From the NCBI GenBank assembly GCA_045585835.1, contig JAZMZG010000013.1, forward strand, positions 62,001 through 126,000: a stretch of DNA of 64,000 nucleotides, in the 5' to 3' direction. Below the pieces are notes generated by a model. That model had not been told where the DNA came from. It did not search any database and saw nothing but the letters and a program-made list of their open reading frames with translations. Made by a program: the position numbers and the translations under genes. The stretch's first letter is position 1; every line of letters begins with the position of its first letter. The DNA comes from CALCTE01 sp045585835 (GTDB lineage: Bacteria; Bacillota; Clostridia; Oscillospirales; CAG-272). Shown here one piece after another: positions 26,574-35,843 of the stretch.

Positions 26574-27614
26574 ATGGAATATTCAAGCTTACACGACTAT
26601 TATTATAAGCTTCCCGAGGAGCTTATTGCGCAAACGCCTCTCGAAAAGAGAGATAATTCGAGGCTTATGGTCTTAAATAAAGAGCATAAGACTGTCGAGC
26701 ATAAGAATTTTTATGATATCTGCTCGTATTTAAAAGCAGGTGACGTGCTCGTGATAAATGAAACCAAAGTCTTACCGGTAAGACTTTACGGCAAGAAAAA
26801 GGATACGGGCGCCTTGCTTGAGGTGCTTTTACAAAAACGCCTCGATACTAACAGATTTGAGGTAATAGTACGTCCCGGAAAAAAAGCTAAAATCGGCGCG
26901 GAATTCGTTTTTGGCGGCGGTGAACTTTTAGGTGTAATAGAAGACGTATGCGAGGGCGGAAACAGAATAATCAATTTTACGTTTGAAGGTGATTTTTACG
27001 CTATTTTGGACAAGATAGGCGTCGTGCCTTTACCGCCTTACATAAAGGAAAAACTCTCTGACAAGGACAGATATCAGACAGTTTATGCAAAAAATATCGG
27101 TTCGAGTGCTGCTCCCACGGCGGGATTTCACTTCACCAAAGAGCTTATTGAAAAAGTAAAGAATATGGGCGTTGTTATTGCACCGGTTACCTTACACGTT
27201 GGACTTGGGACCTTCAGACCGGTAAAATGCGATAATATACTTGAGCATAAAATGCACAGTGAGTATTACGAGATACCCGAGGAAAGCGCAAACATAATTA
27301 ATAATGCAAAGGAAAACGGAAACCGAGTTATTTGTGTCGGAACGACCTCTTGCAGAACCGTTGAATCTGCAGCGGATGAAATAGGCAGAGTAAAAAGCGG
27401 AAGTAATGATACGGAGATATTCATTTACCCCGGATATAAATTTAAAGCAATGGATGCGCTTATCACCAATTTCCACTTACCCGAAAGCACATTAATTATG
27501 CTTGTCAGCGCTTTTGCCGGACACGATTACATACTTGATGCTTATAACATCGCCGTAAAAGAAAAATACAGATTTTTCAGCTTCGGCGATGCGATGTTTA
27601 TTTACAATGATTAA
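26574..27614 (+). CDS. queA: tRNA preQ1(34) S-adenosylmethionine ribosyltransferase-isomerase
   Basis: Transfers and rearranges the ribosyl group of SAM onto preQ1 at tRNA position 34 to form epoxyqueuosine. ATG 26574 is chosen because AGGA (26562-26565) is eight bases upstream; ATG 26565 overlaps that SD. The N-terminal YYYKLPEELIAQTPLEKRD, GDVLVINETKVLPVRL, AAPTAGFHFT and HVGLGTFRPV are family signatures. About 346 residues is normal. It overlaps miaA, another tRNA-modification gene, by eight bases. Confidence 0.96.
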   Translation: MEYSSLHDYYYKLPEELIAQTPLEKRDNSRLMVLNKEHKTVEHKNFYDICSYLKAGDVLVINETKVLPVRLYGKKKDTGALLEVLLQKRLDTNRFEVIVRPGKKAKIGAEFVFGGGELLGVIEDVCEGGNRIINFTFEGDFYAILDKIGVVPLPPYIKEKLSDKDRYQTVYAKNIGSSAAPTAGFHFTKELIEKVKNMGVVIAPVTLHVGLGTFRPVKCDNILEHKMHSEYYEIPEESANIINNAKENGNRVICVGTTSCRTVESAADEIGRVKSGSNDTEIFIYPGYKFKAMDALITNFHLPESTLIMLVSAFAGHDYILDAYNIAVKEKYRFFSFGDAMFIYND

Positions 27615-28560
27615 GCCGCTTGTTTTATTTATCGTAGGCCCTACGGCATCGGGTAAAACCAAGCTTTCAATAGAACTTGCAAAACGTTTTAACGGAGAGA
27701 TAATTTCCGCTGATTCAATGCAAATATACAGAGGAATGAATATCGGAACCGCAAAGCCCGATATGCAAGAGAGGGAAGGGATACCGCATCATCTTATAGA
27801 CGTATGTGATATAAGCGATGCTTTTTCGGTTGCCGATTATCAAGCTCTTGCTAAAGAAACGGTATTTGATATTGTTTCAAGAAGAAAGCTACCTATATTT
27901 GTCGGAGGGACAGGTCTTTACGTTGATTCGGTAATAAACAATACGCAATTTGCTTCCCACAAGGATTCATCACACATTCGTATAGGCCTTTCGGACGAGC
28001 TTGAAAAAATGGGTTGTGAATATATGTACGAGCGTCTTATGCGTGTTGACCCCGAAAGCGCAAAAAAGCTGCATCCCAATGACACCAAAAGGGTGCTCCG
28101 TGCACTTGAATGCTTTGAACTTACGGGAATACCGAAATCCGTACACGATTTAAATTCCCATAAAAACGAAGGATTTTGCCGCTCGCTTATAATAGGCCTT
28201 AACTACAGCGACAGAGAACTTTTGTACGAGCGCATCAATAAGCGCGTCGACCTTCTAATAAAGGCAGGTCTTATTGATGAAATAAAAACGCTCTCTCGTG
28301 AAGGGCTAAGAACAAGTCAAACGGCATCACAAGCTATAGGATATAAAGAGTTTTACGGATATCTTGACGGTATTGAAACGCTTGACGTTGCCGTCGAACG
28401 ACTAAAGCAAGAAACAAGGCGATATGCAAAGCGTCAGCTTACTTGGTTCAGAAGAAATAAAGATATAAATTGGATATGCGTTGATGCCGATGCATCAAAC
28501 TGTTTTGAAAACGTCCTTTCGATAGCAAGTGACTTGATTATAAAAAATATCGGAGAGTAG
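27607..28560 (+). CDS. miaA: tRNA dimethylallyltransferase
   Basis: Adds a dimethylallyl group to A37 of tRNAs reading UNN codons, using an isoprenoid donor from the MEP pathway. The Walker A motif GPTASGKT is near the N-terminus, with SADSMQIYRGMNIGTAKP next and QAIGYKEF in the C-terminal half. ATG 27607 gives the usual N-terminus; the in-frame ATG 27589 lies deep inside queA. The overlap with queA is eight bases. It ends one base before the HlyD-like gene. Confidence 0.95.
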   Translation: MIKPLVLFIVGPTASGKTKLSIELAKRFNGEIISADSMQIYRGMNIGTAKPDMQEREGIPHHLIDVCDISDAFSVADYQALAKETVFDIVSRRKLPIFVGGTGLYVDSVINNTQFASHKDSSHIRIGLSDELEKMGCEYMYERLMRVDPESAKKLHPNDTKRVLRALECFELTGIPKSVHDLNSHKNEGFCRSLIIGLNYSDRELLYERINKRVDLLIKAGLIDEIKTLSREGLRTSQTASQAIGYKEFYGYLDGIETLDVAVERLKQETRRYAKRQLTWFRRNKDINWICVDADASNCFENVLSIASDLIIKNIGE

Positions 28561-28561
28561 T

Positions 28562-29812
28562 ATGCAGACAAAGAGAAAAAAGATAATCGGAAATTTACTT
28601 ATAGCATTACTTTTTTTATCCGTGTCTTGCTATATAATTTTTCAATTTGTCAGGAGTAATCTTAATACCTACCAGACAGATTATGCAACCGAGATCTTTT
28701 TAAGCGACAATACCGAGGTCATCGCCGGTATATTTAAGGACGAGATAATAATTGAAAGCTCCGTTAGCGGTGCATACAGGTATCTTACAAATGACACAGA
28801 GAGAGTTGCCAAAAACGACGTACTTATAGGCATATATTCAAGTTGGGACGACGTATCCGATTTCGCACTTGCCGAGAGCTTAAAAAACGATTTGGAGATA
28901 TATCAAAAAAGCAATATTTCCAAAGGTTCCGCCCAATCAAATTTAAGCGTAATTGATACCGCTTGCAAAGAAAGCTATTTAAAAATGTTAGACGAGCTTT
29001 CAAAAGGGGATTATTCCGGTGCGGTAAGCGAAGGTATGAACTCTTTGATCTATATGAATCGAAGACTTATTTCTTCAGGTAAAGTAAGTAATTTTAATGA
29101 CGTTATAACAAATCTCACCCTCAGAATAAATGAACTTGAGGGTGGCGGCAAAGATGTGATCAAATACATCAATTCCGATAGGAGCGGATATTTCTTTAAA
29201 GAGGCGGACGGATACGAACAAACTTTCAGTACTGCCTCTCTCGATACAATTACCGTTTCCGAATTCGATACTTTAATAAATAGTGAACCTGCCGACATAT
29301 CAGAAAACGCTGTCGGTAAGATATGCACTGAATTTGAATGGTATTTTGCATGTGCGGTTTCTTCTCAAACTGCCGCAAATTATACGGCGGGACAGACATA
29401 TAGCGTTACATTCACGTTAAATGCCTCAAAGCCGATAGACGCCAAGCTGAATAAAATAGTTCAGACTCCCAAGTCAGATAAGGCGCTGCTCATTTTTTCC
29501 ACTTCAAATTTCCCCGACGGATTTAATTATCGCAGAAAGCAAAACGTGATATTGAATTCCAACAATTACGAGGGAGTAAGAGTGCCGGTCGAGGCTGTAA
29601 GAGTTGTTGATGATGAAACGGGTGTATACGTTATATCGGGAAATAAAATAGAATTCCGCACGATCGATATTATATATTCGTCGGGTATCTATTATATATC
29701 CGCTATTGACACCAAATCCGAACTTTCCGAAAAAGGACATAAGCGCCTTGCTGTCAATGAAACCATCATAGTTTCGGGAAAGGATATTTATGAGGGAAAG
29801 GCGGTAAATTAA
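28562..29812 (+). CDS. HlyD-like membrane protein of the division cluster
   Basis: A 416-residue protein with one N-terminal membrane helix (about 8-28) and a long extracytoplasmic region. It has features of HlyD/RND adaptor-like proteins: a lipoyl-like strand pair (IIIESSVSGAYRYL, VAKNDVLIGIYSS), a central helical hairpin rich in Leu/Asn/Ser, and a C-terminal barrel (RVPVEAVRVVDDETGVYVISGN). No transporter gene is adjacent. Instead it sits directly before ylmE and sepF with zero gap, so a role in envelope or division-site organisation is plausible but inferred. Similar proteins occupy this place in other clostridia, as far as I recall. Confidence 0.7.
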   Translation: MQTKRKKIIGNLLIALLFLSVSCYIIFQFVRSNLNTYQTDYATEIFLSDNTEVIAGIFKDEIIIESSVSGAYRYLTNDTERVAKNDVLIGIYSSWDDVSDFALAESLKNDLEIYQKSNISKGSAQSNLSVIDTACKESYLKMLDELSKGDYSGAVSEGMNSLIYMNRRLISSGKVSNFNDVITNLTLRINELEGGGKDVIKYINSDRSGYFFKEADGYEQTFSTASLDTITVSEFDTLINSEPADISENAVGKICTEFEWYFACAVSSQTAANYTAGQTYSVTFTLNASKPIDAKLNKIVQTPKSDKALLIFSTSNFPDGFNYRRKQNVILNSNNYEGVRVPVEAVRVVDDETGVYVISGNKIEFRTIDIIYSSGIYYISAIDTKSELSEKGHKRLAVNETIIVSGKDIYEGKAVN

Positions 29813-30508
29813 GTGGGAAGTATATCAGAAAATATTACACAGATAAAAAACGAGATAGCACAGATAAATCCCTCTGCAGAACTTATGGCGGTCACTAAAA
29901 ATTTCACCGCAGATGAGATCAATGAAGCTATTTCTTGCGGTATAACTCACATTGGTGAAAACCGCGTTCAAGAACTTCTTGGTAAGTATGAATATATAAA
30001 TAACAGAAAAAATGTTAAAATACACCTTATTGGACACTTGCAAAGTAATAAGATTAAGTATATAATAGATGTTGTTGATTATATTGATTCTGTTGACAGT
30101 ATAAAACTTGCAGAGAAAATAGATTCAATATGCGAGAAGAAAAATACCGTAATGAACGTCTTGGTTCAGCTTAATATGGGCAACGAGGAAAACAAATTCG
30201 GAATTGATCCGGGCAATACAGAAGAGTTTTTAATTGAAGCATCAAAATTCAAGCATATTCATATTTGCGGTTTGATGGGCGTATTGCCGAAAAGCGATGA
30301 TGAAGATGCGCTAAAAAAATACTTTTTTATATTAAATAAGATTTTTCTTGACATTAGGGCAAAAAACATAGATAATATAGATATGGATATTCTCTCAATG
30401 GGAATGAGCCATGATTATAAAATAGCTTTAGCTTGCGGTTCAAATATGATAAGGATCGGTTCCGCAATCTTCGGTGAAAGAAATTATAAAAAACTAAAGA
30501 AAATATAA
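29813..30508 (+). CDS. YggS/YlmE family PLP-binding protein (GTG start)
   Basis: Pyridoxal-phosphate homeostasis protein with an alanine-racemase-like TIM barrel but no catalytic activity known. The PLP Lys is in AVTKNFTADEI (about residue 28). IGENRVQELLGKY, HLIGHLQSNK, LMGVLP and the C-terminal LSMGMSHDYKIA with IRIGSAIFG are signatures. At 231 residues it is full length. GTG immediately follows the previous stop. Next to sepF and ylmH, this is the standard ylm division cluster of Firmicutes. Confidence 0.93.
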   Translation: MGSISENITQIKNEIAQINPSAELMAVTKNFTADEINEAISCGITHIGENRVQELLGKYEYINNRKNVKIHLIGHLQSNKIKYIIDVVDYIDSVDSIKLAEKIDSICEKKNTVMNVLVQLNMGNEENKFGIDPGNTEEFLIEASKFKHIHICGLMGVLPKSDDEDALKKYFFILNKIFLDIRAKNIDNIDMDILSMGMSHDYKIALACGSNMIRIGSAIFGERNYKKLKKI

Positions 30509-30521
30509 CGGAGGAATTACA

Positions 30522-30989
30522 ATGAGTTTTATCAGTAAACTTAAAGAAATCGTATCACCCTCGGAGTATCAAGACGAGATATACGAAGAAGAAAACGAAG
30601 CAGGTGAAGATGGATACACTGCCGAGCAACAACTCAGAAGTGACATGGCTGCACAACAGGCGGTAGCAGCACCCAAAAACTTTTCCTACGGTTCTTCTCT
30701 CGAACTTAAAGTCGTTCGTCCCGAGGGATTTGAAAGCGTTACGTCTATAGCAGACCATCTTCTTGCAAGAAGAACGGTAGTGCTTAACCTTGAGGACACC
30801 AACAAAGAGGCGGCAAGACGTCTTCTTGATTTCCTCAGCGGCGTTGCTTATGCAATCGACGGCACTTTGAAGAAGGTTACAGCTTCCACTTTTATCATTA
30901 CGCCCAATAACGTAAACGTTTCCGGCGAGGAGATAAGAGAAGCAGTAGAGGAAGCACCTGTTGAAATAACCGAGAATCAACTCTTTTAA
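30522..30989 (+). CDS. sepF: Cell division protein SepF
   Basis: Membrane-associated FtsZ partner that forms rings and aligns protofilaments during septation. The 155-residue protein has a short amphipathic N-terminus (MSFISKLKEIV), a variable acidic linker (to about 55) and the conserved SepF core. The core begins at VVRPEGFESV and contains LNLEDTNKEAARRLLDFLSGVAYAIDG across its middle helices (quoted in part). ACGGAGG precedes the ATG. It overlaps the S4 protein gene by one base (TAATG). Confidence 0.93.
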   Translation: MSFISKLKEIVSPSEYQDEIYEEENEAGEDGYTAEQQLRSDMAAQQAVAAPKNFSYGSSLELKVVRPEGFESVTSIADHLLARRTVVLNLEDTNKEAARRLLDFLSGVAYAIDGTLKKVTASTFIITPNNVNVSGEEIREAVEEAPVEITENQLF

Positions 30990-31762
30990 TGAGTTTTGAT
31001 TCCAACGATTTGGTTTTATCTCGGATTTCGGATCTATTGAAAAAAGCGGATAAGACCAAAAGACCTTGTTCATCGTCATTTTATGCGCCTGCGGATTTAA
31101 GCGAGATCGGCAGAGTATCTGCTCCCGTCGGCGTTACATATAAGCTTTGGGGCGGTCATTTATCGGCTGAGAGAAAAGTTTTCACGGCATATCCGGATTT
31201 TCTTGATTTTAATGACGAGCAATTAAATGATGCGTCGCAAATAACAATTTTGCATATAACAAATACAGCAAGAAAGTCTCTGTCGCACAGGGACTTTCTT
31301 GGTGCGCTTATGTCTATGGGTATTGAAAGAGATAGGATAGGAGATATACTTATCTGTGACGACGAAGCGATAGTTTTTGTATGTAGTTCTATTGTTGATT
31401 ATGTATGTCAGGGGCTTGAAAAAGTCGCAAATTGCAGGGTGAACATAGAGCGGTTGACATATGTAGAAACCGATTTTTTAAATAACTTTCTTCCCAAAAA
31501 AGAAAGCAGAACAAATATTGTTGCATCAATGCGACTTGATTGCATTATAGCAGACGTGTATTCATTATCAAGAAGCGATGCGCAAAGGCTGATAAAGTCG
31601 GAGTCGGTTAGGGTTAATTACAAAGTTGTATCTAATTCCGACAAGCTCCTTGAATACGGAGATTTAGTAAGCGTAAGCGGATACGGCAGATTTGAAATTT
31701 CCGATATTGAAGGAACCACAAAAAAGGGAAATTTACGCTTAAACGTTTTGATTTACATTTAG
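30989..31762 (+). CDS. YlmH family S4-domain RNA-binding protein
   Basis: A 257-residue protein of the division-cluster YlmH family. The first two thirds form the YlmH N-terminal domain (LSHRDFLGALMSMGIERDRIGDI is its hallmark region, here around residues 95-117). The S4 RNA-binding domain is C-terminal, starting near residue 183 (LDCIIADVYSLSRSDAQRLI). It is translationally coupled to sepF through a TAATG junction. Family members have been linked to ribosome-associated RNA binding; the role here is inferred. Confidence 0.92.
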   Translation: MSFDSNDLVLSRISDLLKKADKTKRPCSSSFYAPADLSEIGRVSAPVGVTYKLWGGHLSAERKVFTAYPDFLDFNDEQLNDASQITILHITNTARKSLSHRDFLGALMSMGIERDRIGDILICDDEAIVFVCSSIVDYVCQGLEKVANCRVNIERLTYVETDFLNNFLPKKESRTNIVASMRLDCIIADVYSLSRSDAQRLIKSESVRVNYKVVSNSDKLLEYGDLVSVSGYGRFEISDIEGTTKKGNLRLNVLIYI

Positions 31763-31771
31763 GAGGTATAT

Positions 31772-32551
31772 ATGATCAGTCCAGCAGATCTTGAAAAGGT
31801 TGAGTTTTCTGTATCTTTCCGTGGATATAACGGAGATCAAGTCGATGACTATATTGATATGGTCGTCAAGGAATTTACCGCATTATTGAATGAATACGAA
31901 AAATACAAGGATTTATGCGAAAAGCAGAACGCTCAAATTCAGATAATGAAAAAGAAGATCATTGAGCTTGAAAACTCTGGCGTAACTGTCGTCCAATCCG
32001 CTCCTGTCTTTAAGTCGGAGCCGGAAGTTATCACGAAAACGGTTGTTAAAACTGTTGTTGATACAAAGGCAAGCGACGCTGCTCTTGCAAAAGCCAAGGA
32101 ACTTGAAAAACTCACCTCCGAATTTAAAGCGAAAGCACTCGAATTATATAATAATCAGCTTTGTCAGCTTCAAGCGCTCAATTTTGAGTATGTAGCTGAT
32201 GACTATACGGTCAATGCGGAAATTGAAAAAACTGTTACCGTTGAGCCTTCTGTTAAAGAAGTTAATCAAGTTTCCCCCCTAATTTCCGATGAAAACGTTT
32301 GTGAAGAAGATAGCCAAGAAATTGAAAATACGGCTGTTACGGAATCAGAAGATGATACAATATTCTCTTCCGACGAAATCGACGCTCTTTGCAATAGCGA
32401 TAACGATGAACTTAACGGTATACTTGATGAATTGAGCGGTCTTTTAACAGATGATAAAGATACGCAGCTTGACAAAATCGGTGTTTCCTCTAAATCTGTA
32501 CAGCAAGACCTTACCTCGCTTTTTATAACCGGTACAGAAGACAGTGAATAA
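31772..32551 (+). CDS. divIVA: DivIVA domain protein
   Basis: Membrane-curvature-sensing coiled-coil scaffold at poles and septa. The N-terminal DivIVA domain (about 1-60) reads ISPADLEKVEFSVSFRGYNG and then DQVDDYIDMVVKE. A coiled coil runs through roughly 40-75 and again around 95-140. The C-terminal half is acidic, low in complexity and likely disordered. The 259-residue protein is longer than Bacillus DivIVA (164). AGGAGGT precedes the ATG. The order sepF-ylmH-divIVA is conserved. It overlaps lspA by eight bases. Confidence 0.92.
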   Translation: MISPADLEKVEFSVSFRGYNGDQVDDYIDMVVKEFTALLNEYEKYKDLCEKQNAQIQIMKKKIIELENSGVTVVQSAPVFKSEPEVITKTVVKTVVDTKASDAALAKAKELEKLTSEFKAKALELYNNQLCQLQALNFEYVADDYTVNAEIEKTVTVEPSVKEVNQVSPLISDENVCEEDSQEIENTAVTESEDDTIFSSDEIDALCNSDNDELNGILDELSGLLTDDKDTQLDKIGVSSKSVQQDLTSLFITGTEDSE

Positions 32552-33092
32552 GTTTAATTTAAAGCGCTTTGCGACAGACCTTATTTCTACCGTAACTGTC
32601 TGCGGAATACTTGTATGGCTTGATGCTTTATCAAAAAAATGGGCATATACGACCCTTTATAGCGAATATGCGGGGAAAAAGAGCTTTATTCCGGGATTGC
32701 TCGGCTTTGTCTACGCTGAAAATACGGGAGCGGCTTGGAGTATTTTGGAAGACGCACCGGGGGTATTTATAACCCTTTCGATTATCACGGTAATAGCTAT
32801 AACCGTATATATATTCGTAGCTTCTAAAACAAATATTTTACTTAGAAGCGCTTTGCTTCTTTTACTTAGCGGCGGAGTAGGAAATCTCGTTGACCGCCTT
32901 TTCAGAACAGGCAGTCACTTCGGCAATCGCAACGGATACGTAGTGGATTTTTTAAACTTTGAGTTTATGGATTTCCCGATTTTTAATGTTGCGGATGTAT
33001 GTGTGTGTGTAGGAATGGGTCTGTTTATTCTTTATATGATGTTATATGAATTCAGAACTACCGAAGTAGGTGGTGAAGATAAAAATGCATAA
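32544..33092 (+). CDS. lspA: Lipoprotein signal peptidase (GTG start)
   Basis: Membrane aspartic protease that removes signal peptides from prolipoproteins such as those at 10208 and 13991. Four membrane helices are visible. The catalytic Asp motifs are GNLVDRL and, further on, FNVADV, with the preceding conserved ENTGAAW loop. At 182 residues it is slightly longer than average. The start is GTG inside the divIVA stop region and the end overlaps the rluD-like gene by eight bases. Confidence 0.95.
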   Translation: MNKFNLKRFATDLISTVTVCGILVWLDALSKKWAYTTLYSEYAGKKSFIPGLLGFVYAENTGAAWSILEDAPGVFITLSIITVIAITVYIFVASKTNILLRSALLLLLSGGVGNLVDRLFRTGSHFGNRNGYVVDFLNFEFMDFPIFNVADVCVCVGMGLFILYMMLYEFRTTEVGGEDKNA

Positions 33093-34026
33093 CGAGAATA
33101 AGGGCGTTGTTTCCGAAAAGTATAATTTGATCCGCGCCGATGTTTTTTTATCGGAAACTGCAGATATAACTCGCTCAAAAGCTCAGGAAATAATAGAAGC
33201 GGGAGCTTTGCTTATTGACGGCAAAGCAGTAAAGAAAAACTTTAAGGTTTGTGCAGGAAATTCATACGAGTATGAATTTATCTCGGAGGAGGATTATAAC
33301 GTTATACCGCAGGATATTCCTCTTGATATTATTTACGAAGACGATTATTTGGCGGTGGTCAACAAGCCTAAAGGAATGGTAGTTCATCCCGCACCGGGAA
33401 ATAAAGACAATACGATGGTCAATGCCTTGCTTTACAAGCTGTCAAAGCTTTCACAAGGCGGTGATGCCGTGCGTCCGGGTATCGTTCACAGAATAGATAA
33501 AAACACGAGCGGTCTACTTATAGTTGCAAAAGACGATAAAACTCATCTTGCACTTGCAAAACAAATCGAGACGCATAGTTTTAAAAGAGAGTACAGAGGA
33601 ATTGTGATAGGTACGCCAAAGCAAAGCGAAGGCACGGTAGATGCTCCTATCGGAAGAAGCATACGCGACAGAAAAAAAATGGCTGTTACCGACACGAACT
33701 CAAAAAATGCCGTTACACACTACAGTATCATTCAAAGCTACGGCGCATACTCGTTTATGAGGTTTAATCTTGAGACGGGAAGGACTCACCAAATAAGAGT
33801 ACATATGGCGTATATGGGACATTCGATTTTAGGCGATGACGTATACGGAGGAGAGAGAAAAGAATTTTCAGAGCTTTGCGGACAGTGCTTACACGCATAT
33901 TCCATTGGATTTATACATCCTGTAACCGATAAAGAGATGTATTTTGAAAGCGATCTTCCCGAATATTTGATAAACACACTAAAAAAACTTGAAAATAAAT
34001 ACGGAGGGACAAATGAACGAATTTAA
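33085..34026 (+). CDS. RluD-like 23S rRNA pseudouridine synthase
   Basis: RluA-family enzyme that converts uridines to pseudouridine in large-subunit rRNA. ATG 33085 is preferred, with AGGTGGTG nine bases upstream; GTG 33070 lies in the SD itself. An S4-like domain occupies about 10-70 (RADVFLSETADITRSKAQEII). The catalytic Asp is in the motif GIVHRIDKNTSGLLIVAK. The C-terminus has ETGRTHQIRVH. lspA-rluD adjacency is standard. It overlaps the transketolase gene by 14 bases. Confidence 0.92.
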   Translation: MHNENKGVVSEKYNLIRADVFLSETADITRSKAQEIIEAGALLIDGKAVKKNFKVCAGNSYEYEFISEEDYNVIPQDIPLDIIYEDDYLAVVNKPKGMVVHPAPGNKDNTMVNALLYKLSKLSQGGDAVRPGIVHRIDKNTSGLLIVAKDDKTHLALAKQIETHSFKREYRGIVIGTPKQSEGTVDAPIGRSIRDRKKMAVTDTNSKNAVTHYSIIQSYGAYSFMRFNLETGRTHQIRVHMAYMGHSILGDDVYGGERKEFSELCGQCLHAYSIGFIHPVTDKEMYFESDLPEYLINTLKKLENKYGGTNERI

Positions 34027-34840
34027 GAGACTTGAACTTGAAAATTATGCAACGAATATTCGTCTCGGAGCGCTTGAAGGAATTTTCACAGCAGCCTCGG
34101 GACATCCGGGAGGTTCTCTTTCGGCTACGGATATTCTCACATATTTGTATTTTGTGCAAATGAATATAGATCCCAATGATCCGAAATATCCTAAAAGAGA
34201 CAGATTTGTTCTCTCCAAAGGTCATGCCGCACCTGCCTTATACGCAACTCTTGCCGAAAGAGGCTATTTCTCAAAAACTTTTTTGAAAACTTTGAGAAAT
34301 AAAGACAGTATGCTTCAAGGCCACCCCGATATGAAAAATATTCCCGGCATTGATATTTGCACGGGTTCTTTGGGACTTGGCATTTCAGCGGCTTGCGGTA
34401 TGGCAAAATCCGCAAAAATATTCGGTGACAGATACAAAGTCTATGCTATAATCGGCGACGGAGAAGCGGAAGAAGGACAAGTTTGGGAAGCCGCAATGTT
34501 TGCAGGTCATTATAAGCTTGACAATCTTTGCGTATTTGTCGACTTTAACGGTCTCCAAATAGACGGTGATATTACAAAGGTTATGGATCCCACACCCTTT
34601 GATAAAAAGTTTGAAGCTTTCGGCTGGGATACAGTTGTTATAGACGGACATGATTTTGAACAAATTGAAGATGCTCTTACGCATTTCGGTAAAAACGGAA
34701 AACCTCTTGCGATTATTGCGAAAACAGTAAAAGGGAAAGGCGTTTCCTTTATGGAAAATGAAGCGGGTTGGCATGGTAATGCACCCAATAAAGAGCAGTA
34801 TGAAGCGGCAGTTGCAGAGCTTCAAGCGAAATTGAAATAA
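34013..34840 (+). CDS. Transketolase, N-terminal (thiamine-binding) subunit
   Basis: First half of a split transketolase, moving two-carbon units in the pentose phosphate pathway. ATG 34013 follows GGAGGG by four bases; the earlier in-frame ATG 33989 lies within rluD. SGHPGGSLSATDIL and the TPP/Mg2+ motif IGDGEAEEGQVWEA followed by VDFNGLQIDG are diagnostic. 275 residues is typical for the N half. Its partner follows 14 bp later; a split gene is normal in Clostridia and not a frameshift. Confidence 0.94.
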   Translation: MNEFKRLELENYATNIRLGALEGIFTAASGHPGGSLSATDILTYLYFVQMNIDPNDPKYPKRDRFVLSKGHAAPALYATLAERGYFSKTFLKTLRNKDSMLQGHPDMKNIPGIDICTGSLGLGISAACGMAKSAKIFGDRYKVYAIIGDGEAEEGQVWEAAMFAGHYKLDNLCVFVDFNGLQIDGDITKVMDPTPFDKKFEAFGWDTVVIDGHDFEQIEDALTHFGKNGKPLAIIAKTVKGKGVSFMENEAGWHGNAPNKEQYEAAVAELQAKLK

Positions 34841-34854
34841 GGGGGAGAGGCAAT

Positions 34855-35799
34855 ATGGGAAAAATAGCTACAAGACAAGCTTACGGTGAGGCTATAACTG
34901 AATTTGCCGCATTAGATGACAGAATCGTCGTACTTGACGCCGATCTTTCCAAATCAACAAAAACCGATGTATTCAAGAAAAAGTTTCCCGAAAGATTTAT
35001 AAACTGCGGTATAGCTGAGGGCAATATGATGGCTGTGGCGGCAGGTATGGCTTCTACGGGAAAGATAGTTTTTGCAAGCTCTTTTGCTATGTTTGCAGCA
35101 GGCAGAGCTTTTGAGCAGATACGTAACTGCGCAGGTTACGGACATCTTAATTTAAAGATAGGTGCTTCTCACGCAGGAATCAGCGTAGGCGAAGACGGTG
35201 CAACCCACCAATGTAATGAAGACATCGCACTTATGAGAACTATTCCCGGAATGACGGTTATTTGCCCTGCCGATGCAGTTGAAGCACGTCTTGCCGTAAA
35301 GGCAGCTATCGAAATCGACGGTCCTGTATATTTAAGGGTAGGCAGACTTGCCGTACCCGTAATAAACGACCGTCCCGATTATAAATTCGAAGTGGGCAAG
35401 GGCTCGCTTTTAAGAGACGGAAAAGATGTTACCATTATTGCTACGGGACTTATGGTAAATGAAGCTCTTATTGCAGCCGAAACACTTGCAAACGAAGGTG
35501 TGAGCGCAAGAGTTATCAATATTCATACTATAAAGCCTATTGATAGCGACATCATCATTAAAGCAGCTATGGAAACAGGAGCATTGGTTACAGCAGAGGA
35601 ACATACCGTAATAGGCGGACTCGGTTCTGCAGTTGCGGAAGTAGTATGTGACTCCGCATTCCCTGTTCCCGTTGTACGTGTCGGTGTAAACGACACTTTC
35701 GGAAAATCGGGTAAAGCGGAAGAGCTTTTGCACGTATTTGGACTTGATGCAAAGAACATCGTAATAAATGCAAGAAAAGCAATAGCTTTGAAAAAGTAA
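34855..35799 (+). CDS. Transketolase, C-terminal (pyrimidine-binding) subunit
   Basis: Second half of the split transketolase. It provides the pyrimidine-binding domain with the catalytic Glu (NCGIAEGNMMAVAAGMAS) and the C-terminal transketolase domain (VTAEEHTVIGGLGSAVAE). The 314-residue length is normal. GGGGGAGAGG precedes the ATG. A terminator ends the long operon here. With its partner it links ribose-5-phosphate for nucleotide synthesis to glycolysis and supplies precursors for DXP. Confidence 0.94.
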   Translation: MGKIATRQAYGEAITEFAALDDRIVVLDADLSKSTKTDVFKKKFPERFINCGIAEGNMMAVAAGMASTGKIVFASSFAMFAAGRAFEQIRNCAGYGHLNLKIGASHAGISVGEDGATHQCNEDIALMRTIPGMTVICPADAVEARLAVKAAIEIDGPVYLRVGRLAVPVINDRPDYKFEVGKGSLLRDGKDVTIIATGLMVNEALIAAETLANEGVSARVINIHTIKPIDSDIIIKAAMETGALVTAEEHTVIGGLGSAVAEVVCDSAFPVPVVRVGVNDTFGKSGKAEELLHVFGLDAKNIVINARKAIALKK

Positions 35800-35810
35800 A
35801 TAAAAAATTC

Positions 35811-35837
35811 TACCCGAGCAAGAATTTTGCTCGGGTA
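35811..35837. terminator. Bidirectional terminator after the transketolase genes
   Basis: Arms TACCCGAGCAA and TTGCTCGGGTA (11 bp) with loop GAATT and A/T-rich flanks. It serves the plus-strand operon and the minus-strand MBL gene. Confidence 0.88.
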
Positions 35838-35843
35838 TTTTAG

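Noticed and set aside
34013..35799. Frameshifted single transketolase
   Set aside because: Each half has its own SD and full domains; split N and C subunits are normal in this bacterial group.
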